Shown one piece after another: positions 1 through 10,189 of a stretch of DNA of 64,000 nt (the stretch's first letter is position 1; every line of letters begins with the position of its first letter). Made by a program: the position numbers and the translations under genes. Below the pieces are notes generated by a model. The model had not been told where the DNA came from, made no database searches, and saw only the letters and a list, made by a program, of their open reading frames with translations. Origin of the DNA: Dermacentor variabilis (taxonomy: Eukaryota > Arthropoda > Arachnida > Ixodida > Ixodidae); contig NC_134570.1 of assembly GCF_050947875.1 (NCBI RefSeq), positions 207,853,750 to 207,917,749 on the forward strand. Reading direction: 5' to 3'.

Positions 1-27
1 CGTGGCCCCGTCTTCTCCACGCCCTCA

Positions 28-45
28 CCCCCCCCCCCCCCCCCC
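28..45. repeat. poly-C tract
   Basis: Uninterrupted run of 18 C. It is a simple repeat with no gene context, and its length may be unreliable in assembly. Confidence 0.9.
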
Positions 46-934
46 GAGCGCGTTGATGACGTTCCGAGGTGAACAAACGGTATAATCTTTTCGTATTCCC
101 ACACGTAGGCAGTCTTAAAGGGCCCCTCAACCACCCAGAGGTCGAAATTGAGAGCTGTGCTGTTGCAGTTGTGTACGAGTCTTCAAGGAACAAGTATGTC
201 ATATTCACCGCTAATAAAGGTGAGGACAGGGGAAGAGAACATATAACGACGACAGGGGGGGTAACTTTCAACTGATTTATTCACGGCAACGCGTGGCAAT
301 ATATGCACAAATATAACTTGCGCAGCACGCAGCAACATAACCACTTATCAGCCTAGCGGGGCGAACACTTATAAAAGAAATCTATGCCCCATTGAAACAG
401 CCTAATGGAAGTATCGCGAACACAGTCTTGGCCTTTCTTTCTTATATGATATGCTTACGGAGGCGTCTTTATTAGCGGTCAATATGATACGCAGAAAATA
501 CCAGATAGGCTAAGCTGATGTCCTTCTCATCGAACATGTAGCCGCAAGAATTTTTCGAAACGGTGCCGTAAGGTGGATTTACACGCGTTTGATGATCGAA
601 ACGCGGCCCACGCTCATTTCGCTCTTTCCATTGCTACGCTTCATTCATGGGCAGGTCTCACCACGAGTGATCCTCTAAATGTCACGCGACTTACGCCATC
701 GCCAAAGCGCTTTTCAAAACACCGTCCACTTACGGACACTGCGATTCCGCGCTTCTCGGCTACCCAATTGTGCTTCTGCGCCGGCCAGTGCTCCTGCGCT
801 AACGTTCGCAAATGCCATTCTGTGCCCAAAATAAGCTATCCTGTAGCCGTTGAAAGCTAACCAAAGGTCGGTAGGCCGGATGGCTTTGGAGGCAGTGCAA
901 TGAGGCAGATGAGGCAGTGCAAGGGGACAGTGCA
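46..934. other. unassigned DNA, no gene supported
   Basis: Short open frames occur here, for example 69-275 and 573-860 on the plus strand, but none shows a recognisable domain and the first lacks an ATG. A short GC-rich stretch at about 885-945 repeats 'gaggcagtgcaa'-like words just before the minus-strand LINE begins. Nothing else identifiable is seen. Confidence 0.5.
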
Positions 935-1298
935 AGGGGAAGCGGCATTGAACCAATACGCTTTCCTCTTCCCCGTTGTTCATATGACTGAGGTCCTCTT
1001 GTAAGGCCGTATGTTGGTTCGCCACCAGTGTAATCGTCATTGTAGGATAACTAATCGGATCATCATCGGTTCGCCTTCGGGACCGGTGTGTAATACTTGG
1101 ATTGTGGTAGGCCGTGTAACCCGGTAAGGTGATCGGTGCATTGGTCTCCTGAACAGTTATTACGTCCGGCTTATGCGCAGTGTACGTGAGGTATTGTATT
1201 AGAGAGTTCTTTTTACGGCGTATTCCTCTGCGATTCCATTGCCATATGGTAACAGGCGTTTCGTGTGGTGAGTTACGTTTGCTGTCATTAATCTCCAT
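935..1298 (-). pseudogene. LINE ORF2 N-terminus, APE-type endonuclease fragment
   Basis: APE-like endonuclease of LINE ORF2 nicks the genomic target to prime reverse transcription. The N-terminal strand motif IWQWNRRGIRRKKNSL and the catalytic VQET (the Glu of the metal site) are visible, followed by LPGYTAYHNPS. Similarity stops near ESVLVQ, and downstream codons read as unrelated proline-rich sequence. The GDFN and SDH motifs are absent, so it cannot be functional. Confidence 0.72.
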
Positions 1299-1404
1299 AA
1301 CTGCTAGAATGGCCTTGTTTATAGGGGTGCGCTTCCTTCTTTGCGGGAAGTCGTTTTCTAAAGGTTCGTTGTAAAGTTTCCACGCTTTGCGTTAGCGCGG
1401 CAAG

Positions 1405-2722
1405 TTATTGTGCAATAGCAACGAGTTGTTTTTGCGTTTCCGCTACTATTCTGCCGCGTTCTGCATCTTCTTTTTTCAAATCTACTAGTTCTTCTCGAAT
1501 TTCTGCTATTTCTTTGAGAATGTAGGCAAGCGTGCTGTCATTGGTTGTTTCGTGGGTTGGGTTTCGCTGTGTTCCTGTATGCAGCTTTCCTGACCATGAT
1601 TCTTGTCGTACATGCGACCGAGTGGAGTTATGAGGAGGGTTTGTTTTGTTTTTGTCGTCAGTACGGCCCTGAGGAGTGGGAGCTGGCGGACTTACATCTG
1701 CCCGTGACTTCCATGCTCCTTTCACTTCTGCACCGCCTTGTTGAGGTTTCTTGTTTGCCTTTATTCTTGGCGTTGTTCGTTGGTGGTGTGGTGCCCTTGT
1801 GTGGTTGTCGCCTAGTGAGGTCAGGTAGGCTGCCGTAGTTTTCTGAGCGCCTCAGCACGTTCTCAGGTGTTGGTTCTCTTAGGCAGTCGAGGCGATTCTG
1901 TGTCTTCAGCGTTGGGTAGTTGGTGTCGTTTTTAGGTGGTGGCTTATTGCCGTGTGCTTTCGGGTGTTGATTGCTCGTGTTTTCTTTCCTTGGCGTGTGT
2001 TGCTTGCGTTTTTCAGCCACCAATGTGGCCATGCGGTCTGCTTCTTCATCGGGATCTCTTGCCCCATGAGGCCCGCCGCAGTTCGCATACTTCATTTCGC
2101 ACTCGTGCAGCATTCTGTCCGGTCTTTGGTCCGGTGGGAATTGAAGCCCGCATTGTTCACACCGCACAAAATTCTGCCCGTTGGGGCAGACGTCTGCTCG
2201 ATGCCCAATGGTGAAGCATGTTTTACACTGGACCGCCTTGTGACGGAATGGTTGTAATTTGGTGACTGATCTCCCAAGTAGGGCTCTCTTGGGTAGCTCT
2301 GGTCCCTTGACAGTGATGAGTATAGCTGTTGATCGGCTCAGTCTTCTCGCTGCTAGAAGTTCCCGGTCTTCAAGCGTTATGACTGTTGTCAGTTCGTCGT
2401 CCGGGACGTCAAGTGGGAGCCCTTTAACTACACCCCTTGCGTTGTCCGGCTCATGCACCACTTATGCTGTTATTTCGTGCTGTTCCCCTCCGAACTGCAA
2501 TGTCTTGAGTGCGGCGAGCTTCTGCGTCGCAGATTCCTGCCGGCTTTCCGCAACTACAAGGTTCTGCAGCTGTCGAACTTGGGTAGTGACGTCCCGATAT
2601 TCGGTTCTAGTAAGTCCAGCTGCTGCCGTGATGGCAGCGCTCACATGGTACAACATGGCTTCTGTTAAGTTGATTTTAGTCCCCAGCCGCAAAATGACGA
2701 TCTTGGGCTTGGCGTGGCGCAC
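1405..2722 (-). pseudogene. LINE ORF1 (gag-like nucleic-acid-binding protein), broken
   Basis: ORF1 proteins of I/Jockey-type LINEs coat the element RNA. The frame runs from 2722 to 1658 with one in-frame TAA (about 2462). An RRM-like region contains GVVKGLPLDVPDDEL. It is followed by cysteine knuckles: CKTCFTIGHRADVC, then CEQCGLQFPPDQRPDRMLHEC, then a third degenerate CGG element. A frameshift between about 1660 and 1725 leads into a charged, probably coiled-coil C-terminus (ILKEIAEIREELVDLKKEDA) ending at 1405. The N-terminus is missing: upstream of 2722 there is a stop and no similarity. It lies just upstream of the endonuclease of the same copy. Family assignment is by motif only. Confidence 0.72.
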
Positions 2723-2849
2723 ACCCTAACATAAGAGTGCGGATTCAGTGGATTCCGAGTCACACAGGATCAGAAGGAACGAAGTGGCACATGCCACATC
2801 CCGCGCAAATCTCCCGGGCCCTCCTCTGTGGTGGCCGGACCCACTGAGT

Positions 2850-3313
2850 CTGAATGAGCAATATGCCTTCACGTGGGCGGAAAGGCCCGAAAAACACCGA
2901 TTTACTAAACAACTCCATGAAGTATCCACAAGCCGACACACACATGAATCGAAGAGAAGCGCTACTATGGAGGCGTGCACAGACGCACTCTCTCTTGTCC
3001 CCACACTTCCAGCAGTACATGCAAGGTTTGCCTGGTAAACCTGCTTGCATGGCATGTGACGGCTTCCCGAATAATGCTCCCGTTCTGTGGGATTGTCCGG
3101 GGAGCCGTCTCGCTATTCAGGCTAGCCTTGCCAAACTCACCCACCCGTAGACCTATGACACTTGAGGAGTGGCTGGAGGACTCCTCCTCCGACTACGTAC
3201 GTGCCATGATCGAGCTCATCACGACGCTCGGCTTGGCAGACAACTAGAACAAAGCGGGCGAACCAGGACCAGGGTTTTTGAATAAAGTTTATTCTCTCTC
3301 TCTCTCTCTCTCT
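2850..3313 (+). mobile_element. I-type LINE 3' end with (TC)n tail
   Basis: The 5'-truncated end of a LINE ORF2. The peptide at about 2930-3150 reads HMNRREALLWRRAQTHSLLS and then a cysteine cluster (CMACDGFPNNAPVLWDC), which matches the post-RNase H tail of I-type LINEs. A frameshift near 3130 moves to EEWLEDSSSDYVRAMIELIT, ending in a stop at 3247. AATAAA at 3281-3286 is followed by (TC)n at about 3293-3313, the normal 3' end of this LINE type; the minus-strand LINE at 22.0 kb ends the same way. The tail abuts an LTR remnant. Confidence 0.72.
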
Positions 3314-3317
3314 TGGC

Positions 3318-3543
3318 GTCTCGCCGGACGTCGCCCTGCGGGAACAGTCGCGTTTGCTGTTAGCTCTCGGCCCCGTGCCGATCCGATCTTGTCCTGTATA
3401 ATGACCTGTATATAGTGTATAAAGTCCCTTTTGTTATTCTCACCGACGCCTGACTTGGAGTCTTCGCTACCGACTACAAAGCTGGCGACGCTCTATCAGG
3501 AAACGGGTGACGAGCGCTACGGGACCACCTCAAGGTCGCAACA
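3318..3543 (+). repeat. 5' LTR remnant of Gmr1-like element
   Basis: Direct repeat of 9411-9637 with few mismatches, ending in ..CAACA as an LTR 3' end should. Only the R/U5-like end is present. Its left edge directly meets the (TC)n tail of the LINE at 3313, so the U3 portion is missing. No tRNA primer site was recognised after 3543. Confidence 0.75.
3397..3424 (+). promoter_or_regulatory. candidate LTR core promoter (TATA-like)
   Basis: Clustered TATA-like words (tataatg, tatatag, tataaag) occur in the LTR repeat and recur in the 3' copy, with tataaag at 9512-9518. The position is suitable for LTR transcription. No initiator was defined. Confidence 0.4.
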
Positions 3544-3843
3544 CTGGATGGCCGCTCTGTATTGACCGGCATCGGCTACCTCGGCGCCGTGAGTGCCTGA
3601 AGATTACTTCAAGCACCAGACTTCCTCTGACACAGGTTATAGTAGCTTAGGGAAAGATTTGGTGTTGCATTGTGTTAACCTTGTGTGTTTCAAGCCTAGT
3701 GAGGGTGTCTTGAAAACCAGGGGATGCTGAGAGGGTAAACAGGTCAGTGTGTGAAACAGGTGCAGATGTCTTACTACTAGCGTTATAATAGCGTACGGCA
3801 GGTATAATCAAAAACGGTAAACAGCAAAACGACCGTGTGAACG

Positions 3844-5085
3844 ATGGAGAAGTACAAGGTCAAAAAACTTCTCCGAATTTATGAGCAGTTCGGCATTGAG
3901 TTGGGCTCAAGAAAAAGTAAGAATGCGCTCCTTGAGGTCATGAGGGCTGGCGACGTAACGAATGATGAAGCCAAAGAGGCCTGGGCGGATATCAATGAAC
4001 GTCGCGAGGAGGAAAAGAGGGAGAAGGAGCGTTGCGAAGAGGAAAGCAAATAGAAGGAACGTCGCGAACACGAGCTTAAAATGAACGAGTTGGAGACCCG
4101 AAATATCTCGCCGGCGCCTAGTCTCACTTCTAACGGTCCCAGAATACGCGATCAACTTTCACCCTTTGTCGTCGGAGAGGATATGGCCAAATATCTCGTG
4201 AAATTTGAGCACGTGTGCGAATGGAATGGCATTGAGCGATCCCTCTGGGCACAGAATCTGTTAGCCTTGCTCCCTGCGGAGGCATCGGACGTAATAACTT
4301 GCTTATCGAGAGAGGCGTCTGACAGCTATAGTGATGTGAAAGAAGCGCTACTGCGGAAGTACAAATTGTCGCTCGAAGCTTTGCGGCAGAGGTTCCGGCA
4401 TGCAAAAAAGGACAGGGAGTCGAATCTTGATTTCGCGTTTCGTATAAAAGCCGACCTGGTGGAACGGCTGAAGGGCGGAGAGGTTCACCACGACCGCGAC
4501 AAAATCGTCAAATGCATCGCGTTGGAGCAGTTCTACCGTTGCATTGATGAGGATGTCAGGCTCTGGCTGCAAGATAGGCTAAAGGAGGTTAAGCTAAACA
4601 AAGCAGCAGAGTTAGCGGAAGAGTATTACACCCGCCGCAGCTTGCACAACAAGGCAGTGAGCGTAGAAAAAGCAGACAGGACAGATGGGTTTTCCGGGAT
4701 GCCCGACGAACGGAAGCAAATCACGCGTCGCGAGTTTCGGAAGGACGAGTCCCTTACCAAGGAAACTGTAAGGGAAGGACAGAGTGTATCTCAGTATGCT
4801 AGCGATCATCCAAAGCAGCGAAACGATAAGACGCGTTCTCTTGAAAAACGGAACCCGTTAACCTGCTACAATTGCAAAAAGCAAGGACAGATAGCTGTGA
4901 ACTGCCAAGAGAAAATTGCTTTTGCAACACTACAGGAGATTAAGAAAAACATACGGCTATTGGAGCCATATGTGCAGGAAATTAAGGTAAACGGCAAGAA
5001 GTGCAGAGCCCTTGGGTACTCTGCAGCAACTATAGACGTTGTCGACCCGTCTTTCGTCTCCTCGAGTGATTTTACGGGAGAGTGA
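3844..5085 (+). pseudogene. Gag with SCAN-like capsid and one CCHC knuckle (Gmr1-like)
   Basis: Structural polyprotein that packages element RNA. A single frame begins at ATG 3844 with a charged coiled N-terminus (residues about 50-85) and has one in-frame TAG (about 4051). The capsid region (about residues 100-260) reads FVVGEDMAKYLVKFEHVCEW, then EALRQRFRHAKK, and KIVKCIALEQFYRCIDEDVR followed by AAELAEEYYTRR. This layout matches the vertebrate SCAN domain, whose proposed source is a Gmr1-like capsid (Emerson and Thomas 2011). A CCHC-like knuckle, CYNCKKQGQIAVNC, lies near residue 340, with Ala at the place where many family members differ. The frame stops at 5085, in the protease region. 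Confidence in the gag identity is high; SCAN homology is inferred from the pattern. Confidence 0.8.
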
Positions 5086-5745
5086 GTTTGGATACGGCAA
5101 CTATCTGAGGAGGAGAGTGTCTGTTTACCGATCGCGATGGTTATCATTAAAGGAGAGTTTGGGAAATTTAACACAGAAGCCGCTATGTCTGCCGCCCTCC
5201 CAGAGCACTTTCCCTACCTCTTCTCAAATAGCTCGGAGCAGCTGCTGAAGGATCAGGGCAAGTCATTCTTTGCCGACGTGGCGTACACGGCCCTCACGCG
5301 ATCCAAAGCGCGCCAGCTGTCGAAGGAACTTGACTTTGCGTCGGTGAGCGAACAGCAGTGCGGCACACGGATCGATCAGGGTAATTTCAGTGGCGAGCAG
5401 GCACGGGAGAGGTAGAGCTCGGAGGCTGGCCTGGACGAGCGTGTCCTGGAAGTGACTGGGAGTGACACGTGCATTTCTAGCCACGATATGGGCACGACGC
5501 CGCAGTTGGGCGACGCTGGCTCCACACTCACTCTGGTTTCTGCCAGCTGGCAGGAGCTGGCTGCAGTTGAAAGGAAAACTATGATTCTCGAGCAAAAGGA
5601 AGACTGTTCAATAGCCGATCTGATGAAGAGCGTCAAACTGGGAGTGGAAAAAAAAATAGGGTTTCATTTTACGAGGAATCTGGCTTATTGTACCGCCGCT
5701 ACACGGATAAGCAGGGTCGCAAATTTGAGCAGCTTCTGATTCCTT
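5086..5745 (+). pseudogene. degenerate protease and protease-integrase linker
   Basis: The end of the gag frame runs into a protease-like segment. IKVNGKKCRALGYSAATIDV sits where an aspartic protease would have its D-S/T-G triad, but the triad reads YSA, so catalytic Asp is lost. Downstream frames at 5137-5415 and 5452-5739 have low-complexity, acidic linker character and a run of A at 5649. Several stops and shifts are present. Assigned by position and the weak triad only. Confidence 0.5.
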
Positions 5746-6770
5746 GAAAATATCGCCGACAGTTACTGGAACTCTCGCACGAAAATGCATGTGCAGGGAG
5801 TCTTGGCTTAAAAAAGACCAAGGCTAGAATGGCTCAGGAGTTTTATTGTCCGTAGTGTTGGAAGGATGCCGAACGATTCGTGCGCTCTTGCGACACCTGC
5901 CAGAGGGTCGGCAAATCCACTGAAAAGTGGAAGGCACTAATGAAGTTGGTGCCAGTCCTATCCGAACCTTTTCGCCGACTAATAATCGATATTGTAGGCC
6001 ATCTCCCAAAATTAACGAACGGTTGTAGGTATGTTCTGACCGCGCTGTGTGTCGCGACCAAGTTCCCCGAGGTAGTACCTCTTAAGGAGCTAAATTCCTC
6101 CCAGGTCGTGGACGCTCTGGTCTCAATGTTCGTACGCGTCGGGTTCCCTTCAAAGATTCAGTGCGACAATGGCTGTGTCTTCACCAACTGCCTAACTTCT
6201 ACTTTTTTGGAAAGATGCGGCATTAAAGTAGTGCACAGTTACATCCATCACCCGTAATCTAACCCAGTGGAGTGGATGCACTCGGTGCTGAAGCGAATAT
6301 TGAGGCTGATCTTTGAGGGTCACTGTGACTGGGAGGCCTGCATTCCCGCCGCTATGTTCGCCTTGAGATCTGCTCCCCATGAGAGCACAGGCTTTAGCCC
6401 CGCGGAGCTTGTATATGGCCGGAGCCTAAGAAATTCGCTGCGCATGCCGCGAGAGTCTTGGGAAGGCAGTGGCAGAGACCCAAATGTAGTCTCGTACGTC
6501 CTCGACCTCCTCCAGAGGCTCGGGAAAACCAAAGATATTGTAGATATACACATGAAGGCGGCGAAAACCTTGTCAAAGGAATACTATGACAAGTCAGCAA
6601 AAAAAAGCACCTTCGAAGTAGGTAGCCAAGTGAAGCTGCTGCGACCGTCGAAAAACAAAACAAGCTCGAGGTTCATTGGGAGGGGCCCGCAAAGGTTGTA
6701 ACCAAGCTTTCCAATGCCAACTACGAAGTTAAATTTGGGAAACGGTCCAACAAAATTTACGACAGCAACT
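5746..6770 (+). pseudogene. integrase, located upstream of RT
   Basis: DDE integrase that would insert the cDNA. The zinc-binding N-terminus survives as SHENACAGSLGLKKT (second His eroded) and CDTCQRVGK. The core holds the first Asp in LIIDIVGHLPKLTNG, the second in IQCDNGCVF and the Glu in PVEWMHSVLKR. A TAA at 6256-6258 interrupts the core just before SNPVEW. The conserved C-terminal side of the core follows (CIPAAMFALRSAPHESTGFS, PAELVYGRSLR), then the basic region VGSQVKLLRPSKN. A frameshift near 6700 precedes the tail. The same frame then leads towards RT, so integrase precedes RT within pol. Confidence 0.82.
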
Positions 6771-8298
6771 TGATGAAACCCTACATTCAGCGTAACGCGA
6801 TTATAAGCATGACGGCAAATGCTGACGATGAGGAAGGGGCCGAAATCCTGACGACGGCTGGTATGAAGGTAAGTGATTTAGAGCTAATGCTGGAACAGCT
6901 GATGTGGGACGCGCGTCTAAGTGCCGCTCAAAAGGAGGATTTAAAGGGAATCGTTTCAGTGTTTACGGAGGCTTTTTCGAACCATCCCGGAAGGCCCATG
7001 GTCCTAGAGCACGACATCGAGTTAACATCTGAACAACCGATCCGCAGTAAACCATACCGTTGTTCACTCGCGCAGAAAAAAAATCATGACTGAGGAGATT
7101 TAGCGCATGCGTGACTTGGGGGTTATAGTACCAAGTGAGAGCGACTACACATCGCCCTTGATAATAGTCCAGGTTCCAGGAAAAGATCTGAGAACATGCG
7201 TCGATTATCGGCGTCTGAACGCGACAACCTGAGATCAGACTATTCCGATACCGAACCTGGAAGAAAGGGTAGAGGCGATGTCGAAGTAAAATTATATATC
7301 TACCCTGGACCTTGTGCGAGGCTATTGGCAAGTACCCCTTACGGAACGGGATAGCCGCTACGCCGCCTTCGTTTCCCCGCTTGGAACATTCCGCCCACTC
7401 AGGTTGAGCTTCGGCCTCAAAAACGCGCCCTATTGTTTCTCTAGCCCGATGGACAGAGTGCTTCATGGTTTAGGCGACTTCGCATTGCCGTGCCTCGATG
7501 ATGTTGCCATATTTTCGGACCCTCCGAAATCATATCTGGAGCACTTGCGAGTCGTATTGAGCAGGTTGAAAGAGACAGGCCTTACTGTGAAACCAGCTAA
7601 ATGCCACCTAGGTTGCGTTGAAGTGACTTATTTGGGCCATGTGGTAGGGCGCGGCCAGCGTAGACCTTCCGACATCAAAGTAGCCGCTATTGTAAACTAT
7701 CCCCAACCAACCACGAAGACGGATGTAAGGGCCTTTTCAGGTTTAGCTGGATATTACCAACGCTATGTAAGAGCTCTGACCTTGCCAGCCCGCTAACCGA
7801 TGCGCTTCGGAAGTCGGAGCCCGTTAAAGTGACGTGGGACTCGAAGAAAGAAAATGCGTTCCAAATGCTGAAGCGAGCACTGAGTCATAAGCCGGTTCTC
7901 ACGGCACCAGACTTTTCGAATGTTTCATCAATGTGACGCGAGTGATCGTGGCATGAGAGCGGTGCTATGCCAAGAAGATGCTAGTGGTCATGAACGACCA
8001 ATTTTGCATTTAAGTCGCAAACTAAGCTGTAGAGAAGAGACATACAGTACCTCTGAGCAAGAGTGCGCTGTGTGCGTGTTGCGTTATGTGGGCCGTTCAG
8101 AAGCTGGCTTGTTATGTCTCCGGTTCTAAGTTTGTTGTATAAACGGACCATTGCCGTCGAACTTGGTTAAGTAACATGTCGTCTAAAAGCGGCCGTTCGC
8201 TGAGATGAAGCCTAACCCTCCAGCAGCACAGCCTCGTTGTCCGTTATAAGAAGGGTAGGTTGAACGCAAACGCAGATGCTCTAAGTCGTGCATTCTAG
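6771..8298 (+). pseudogene. reverse transcriptase and RNase H
   Basis: The RT N-terminal lead (IELTSEQPIRSKPYR) is at about 7015-7070. SPLIIVQVPGKDLRTCVDYR follows at about 7150-7210, then GYWQVPLTERDSRYAAFVSP, FGLKNAPYCFSSPMDRVL and the catalytic box CLDDVAIFSD with both Asp present. The thumb reads VTYLGHVVGRGQRRPSDIK. RNase H follows with CDASDRGMRAVLCQ and SEQECAVC, ending KKGRLNANADALSRAF and a stop near 8298. Stops occur near 7100, 7230, 7288 and 7796 and there are several shifts, so it is inactive. The absence of integrase downstream, where the 3' LTR follows at once, confirms the unusual order. Confidence 0.82.
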
Positions 8299-8355
8299 GC
8301 CTCGCTTCTTTCAGTGACCTACTCGTTACTTACCTTCTCTTGCTTCGTGACCACC

Positions 8356-9637
8356 TGTCATGTTGGCAGGACAATCGGGAAAATAATTGAATGACCTCAT
8401 TTGCTTCCTCAGTAGTACGTTTTCGGTCCAAGTGATTTCAAGGGGACCATTTTATTTTCATTATCATTGTTGATTATTAATTGTTCCTGATATTTTGGGG
8501 TGTTGTTAATTGGAAAAATGATTGTTTGAGCCTTGCGTACCAGATCGTACACCTGCCTCTTGTTGCAGTGGTAGTGAAAAGGGGATAGCAGTTTAGTTAA
8601 GTTGATTTGGATTATGGCCTTGTCTGCTGTTTGACGGGAGACAAAGGGCACTTGCTCGTGTTGGGTGTTGCATTTTCCGGTCGGTTTTGCAAGCTGCAGA
8701 ACGACCAACCATGACCAGTGGCGAGAGGCAAGGGCATCGGAACGACCAGAGCAAGGCTGGTCGAGGTGCCTTGGCGACAACGCTGTGAGCACAGCTCCTG
8801 TCCCGGCGAGTGGGACCTGGGCACGTGAAGTTACCTCGCGTCCGGACACTGGACATGAACTTGGACGAGCCTGATGAACGTGCGCGGCTGGCATCCAAAT
8901 CACGTGGAGGCAGCTCGTCTTCCCGGCGCCTTACCTGATGGTGGGCATGCGTTTGTGGCCGTACAACTAGCCCGGATTCCGAATCAGCACGATGTAGAAT
9001 TTATCCTCTGAACGCCCTTTGGACAAACCTGGTGCTGCGCCTCAAGGCACCACGCTCTAACGCTCCCTTGACAAGTCAAGATGCTGCGCCGCCAGGCAGC
9101 GGAATCCTGTGGAGGAGCATTGGCGAGCGACATGTCCAAACGTGCAGCAAACTGCTAGACAGCCAGGCGCCGGTCTCCCTTGCCTCTGGAGGTCACCGCG
9201 CGCGGCAAACTTGAAGTTGGTGACCAGCGCGGCCGCTGGTTGGACCTCTCGGGCGACCGTCAGGTGGTGGTTTTGTATTGGGCCGTTTGAGTGACAACCG
9301 TTTCTCGGGGCTTCATAAGCCCCAACGCTGCCGCCTAGAGAACCGGATTCACCGAACCACCGTGAGCCGAGTGCCGCTCTCGAGTGGAGTGAGATGTGTT
9401 ACGCGTTGAAGTCTCGCCGGACGTCGCCGTGCGGGAACAGTCGCGTTTGCTGTTAGCTCTCGGCGCCCGTGCCGATCCGATCTTGTCCTGTATAATGACC
9501 TGTATATAGCGTATAAAGTCCCTATTGTTATTCTCACCGACGCCTGACTCGGAGTCTTCGCTGCCGACTAGAGAGCTGACAACGCGCCGTCACGAAACGG
9601 GTGACGAGCGCTACGGGACCACCTCAAGGTCGCAACA
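8356..9637 (+). repeat. 3' LTR of Gmr1-like element (about 1.28 kb)
   Basis: The end at 9637 (..CAACA) is fixed by the repeat shared with 3318-3543. The start is inferred at TGTCATGTTGGCAGGACAAT (8356), about 58 bp after the RNase H stop. No clear polypurine tract precedes it, so the left boundary is uncertain. The open frames inside it, on both strands, show no domains. Confidence 0.5.
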
Positions 9638-9735
9638 GGCCTTGGCGGCATCTTCGGCCTGCTCGATTGCCTTCAGTGGGTCTTCCGGTGCACAGCTGAG
9701 CAACGCGGTCTCCCACTGCTCTCAGGTCTTGTTTA
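9638..9735 (-). mobile_element. scrap of I-type LINE ORF2 C-terminus
   Basis: The minus strand translates to a short peptide (QWETALLSCAPEDPLKAIEQ followed by AEDAAKA) like the extreme C-terminus of tick I-type LINE ORF2. It lies immediately right of the Gmr1-like LTR, which may have landed in or beside it. The peptide is short, so the assignment is tentative. Confidence 0.45.
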
Positions 9736-9744
9736 TTTTATTCT

Positions 9745-10140
9745 GTGTGGCTGTCCGAGGACAATTTAACTTGCGACCACATAGTGCGAGCACATAGGAT
9801 TGGTCCCTACAGTCAACAAAAATCACGGCCGATAATAGTTAAGTTTTTCTCTTATAAAAACAAAGAATCAGTTGTGTCTAAGCACTCTTTTCTAAAAGGA
9901 AGGAGCCTGACTGTGAGCGAAGACTTCTGTGAGGCAACGCGAAATATAAGACATAAATTACCGGAATATGGCAATGGACTAAATGTACCCTACACGCTAC
10001 GTTACAAAAGACTATTCGTGGGAGAAAAATGTTACGGCTACGACCTAGATAACAATGTTGTCTACGAAATAACGCCACGAAACAGAAATTCCGATCCTCG
10101 AATTCTGCGCTCAGGTCGTGTCTTACAGAACTCGCGTTAA
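9745..10140 (+). pseudogene. CR1/L2-type LINE ORF1, C-terminal half
   Basis: RNA-binding accessory protein. The open segment reads DHIVRAHRIG, then SRPIIVKFFSYKNKESVVSK and SLTVSEDFCEATRNIRHKL, the RRM/C-terminal-domain pattern of CR1 and L1-like ORF1 proteins. It ends at a proper stop (10138-10140). The N-terminal coiled coil that normally precedes it is missing, and the start shown is only the first codon of the open stretch. Confidence 0.68.
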
Positions 10141-10189
10141 CGAAACGCAAGGGGAGATGCTTGCACTTCATCGAAACATGTTATTTCTG

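Larger units (their letters stand above)
935..2722 (-). mobile_element. I/Jockey-type LINE, ORF1 and start of endonuclease
   Basis: Minus-strand non-LTR retrotransposon segment. It reads, right to left, a gag-like ORF1 with CCHC knuckles and then the first part of an APE-type endonuclease. The segment lacks the N-terminus of ORF1 and all of RT and RNase H. The left boundary is where endonuclease similarity fades (about 935) and is approximate. It abuts a plus-strand LINE 3' end that begins by about 2850, so the two may be one insertion with an internal inversion. Confidence 0.75.
3318..9637 (+). mobile_element. Gmr1-like Ty3/Gypsy LTR retrotransposon, integrase before RT
   Basis: The internal order read on the plus strand is gag (3844-5085), degenerate protease, integrase (5.75-6.75 kb), RT (about 6.9-7.8 kb) and RNase H (7.8-8.3 kb). 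Integrase upstream of RT is the Ty1/copia-like order, known in Ty3/Gypsy from the Gmr1 group (Goodwin and Poulter 2002). The sequences themselves are Gypsy-type. A repeat of about 226 bp at 3318-3543 and 9411-9637 marks the LTR ends. The 3' LTR appears to be about 1.28 kb, while the 5' LTR has lost its first kilobase or so. Every coding domain has stops or shifts, so the copy is dead. Confidence 0.8.

Noticed and set aside
69..275. 68-codon open frame at the left end
   Set aside because: Starts with GTG, not ATG, in eukaryotic DNA, has no recognisable domain and no splice context.
8409..8903. 164-codon minus-strand open frame
   Set aside because: Lies within the putative 3' LTR of the Gmr1-like element, with no domain and a low-complexity C-terminus.
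3318..9637. explaining integrase-before-RT as two nested Gypsy elements
   Set aside because: There is no LTR, tail or break between integrase and RT, no second integrase after RNase H and no second gag, so a single Gmr1-like unit is simpler. It is not formally excluded.
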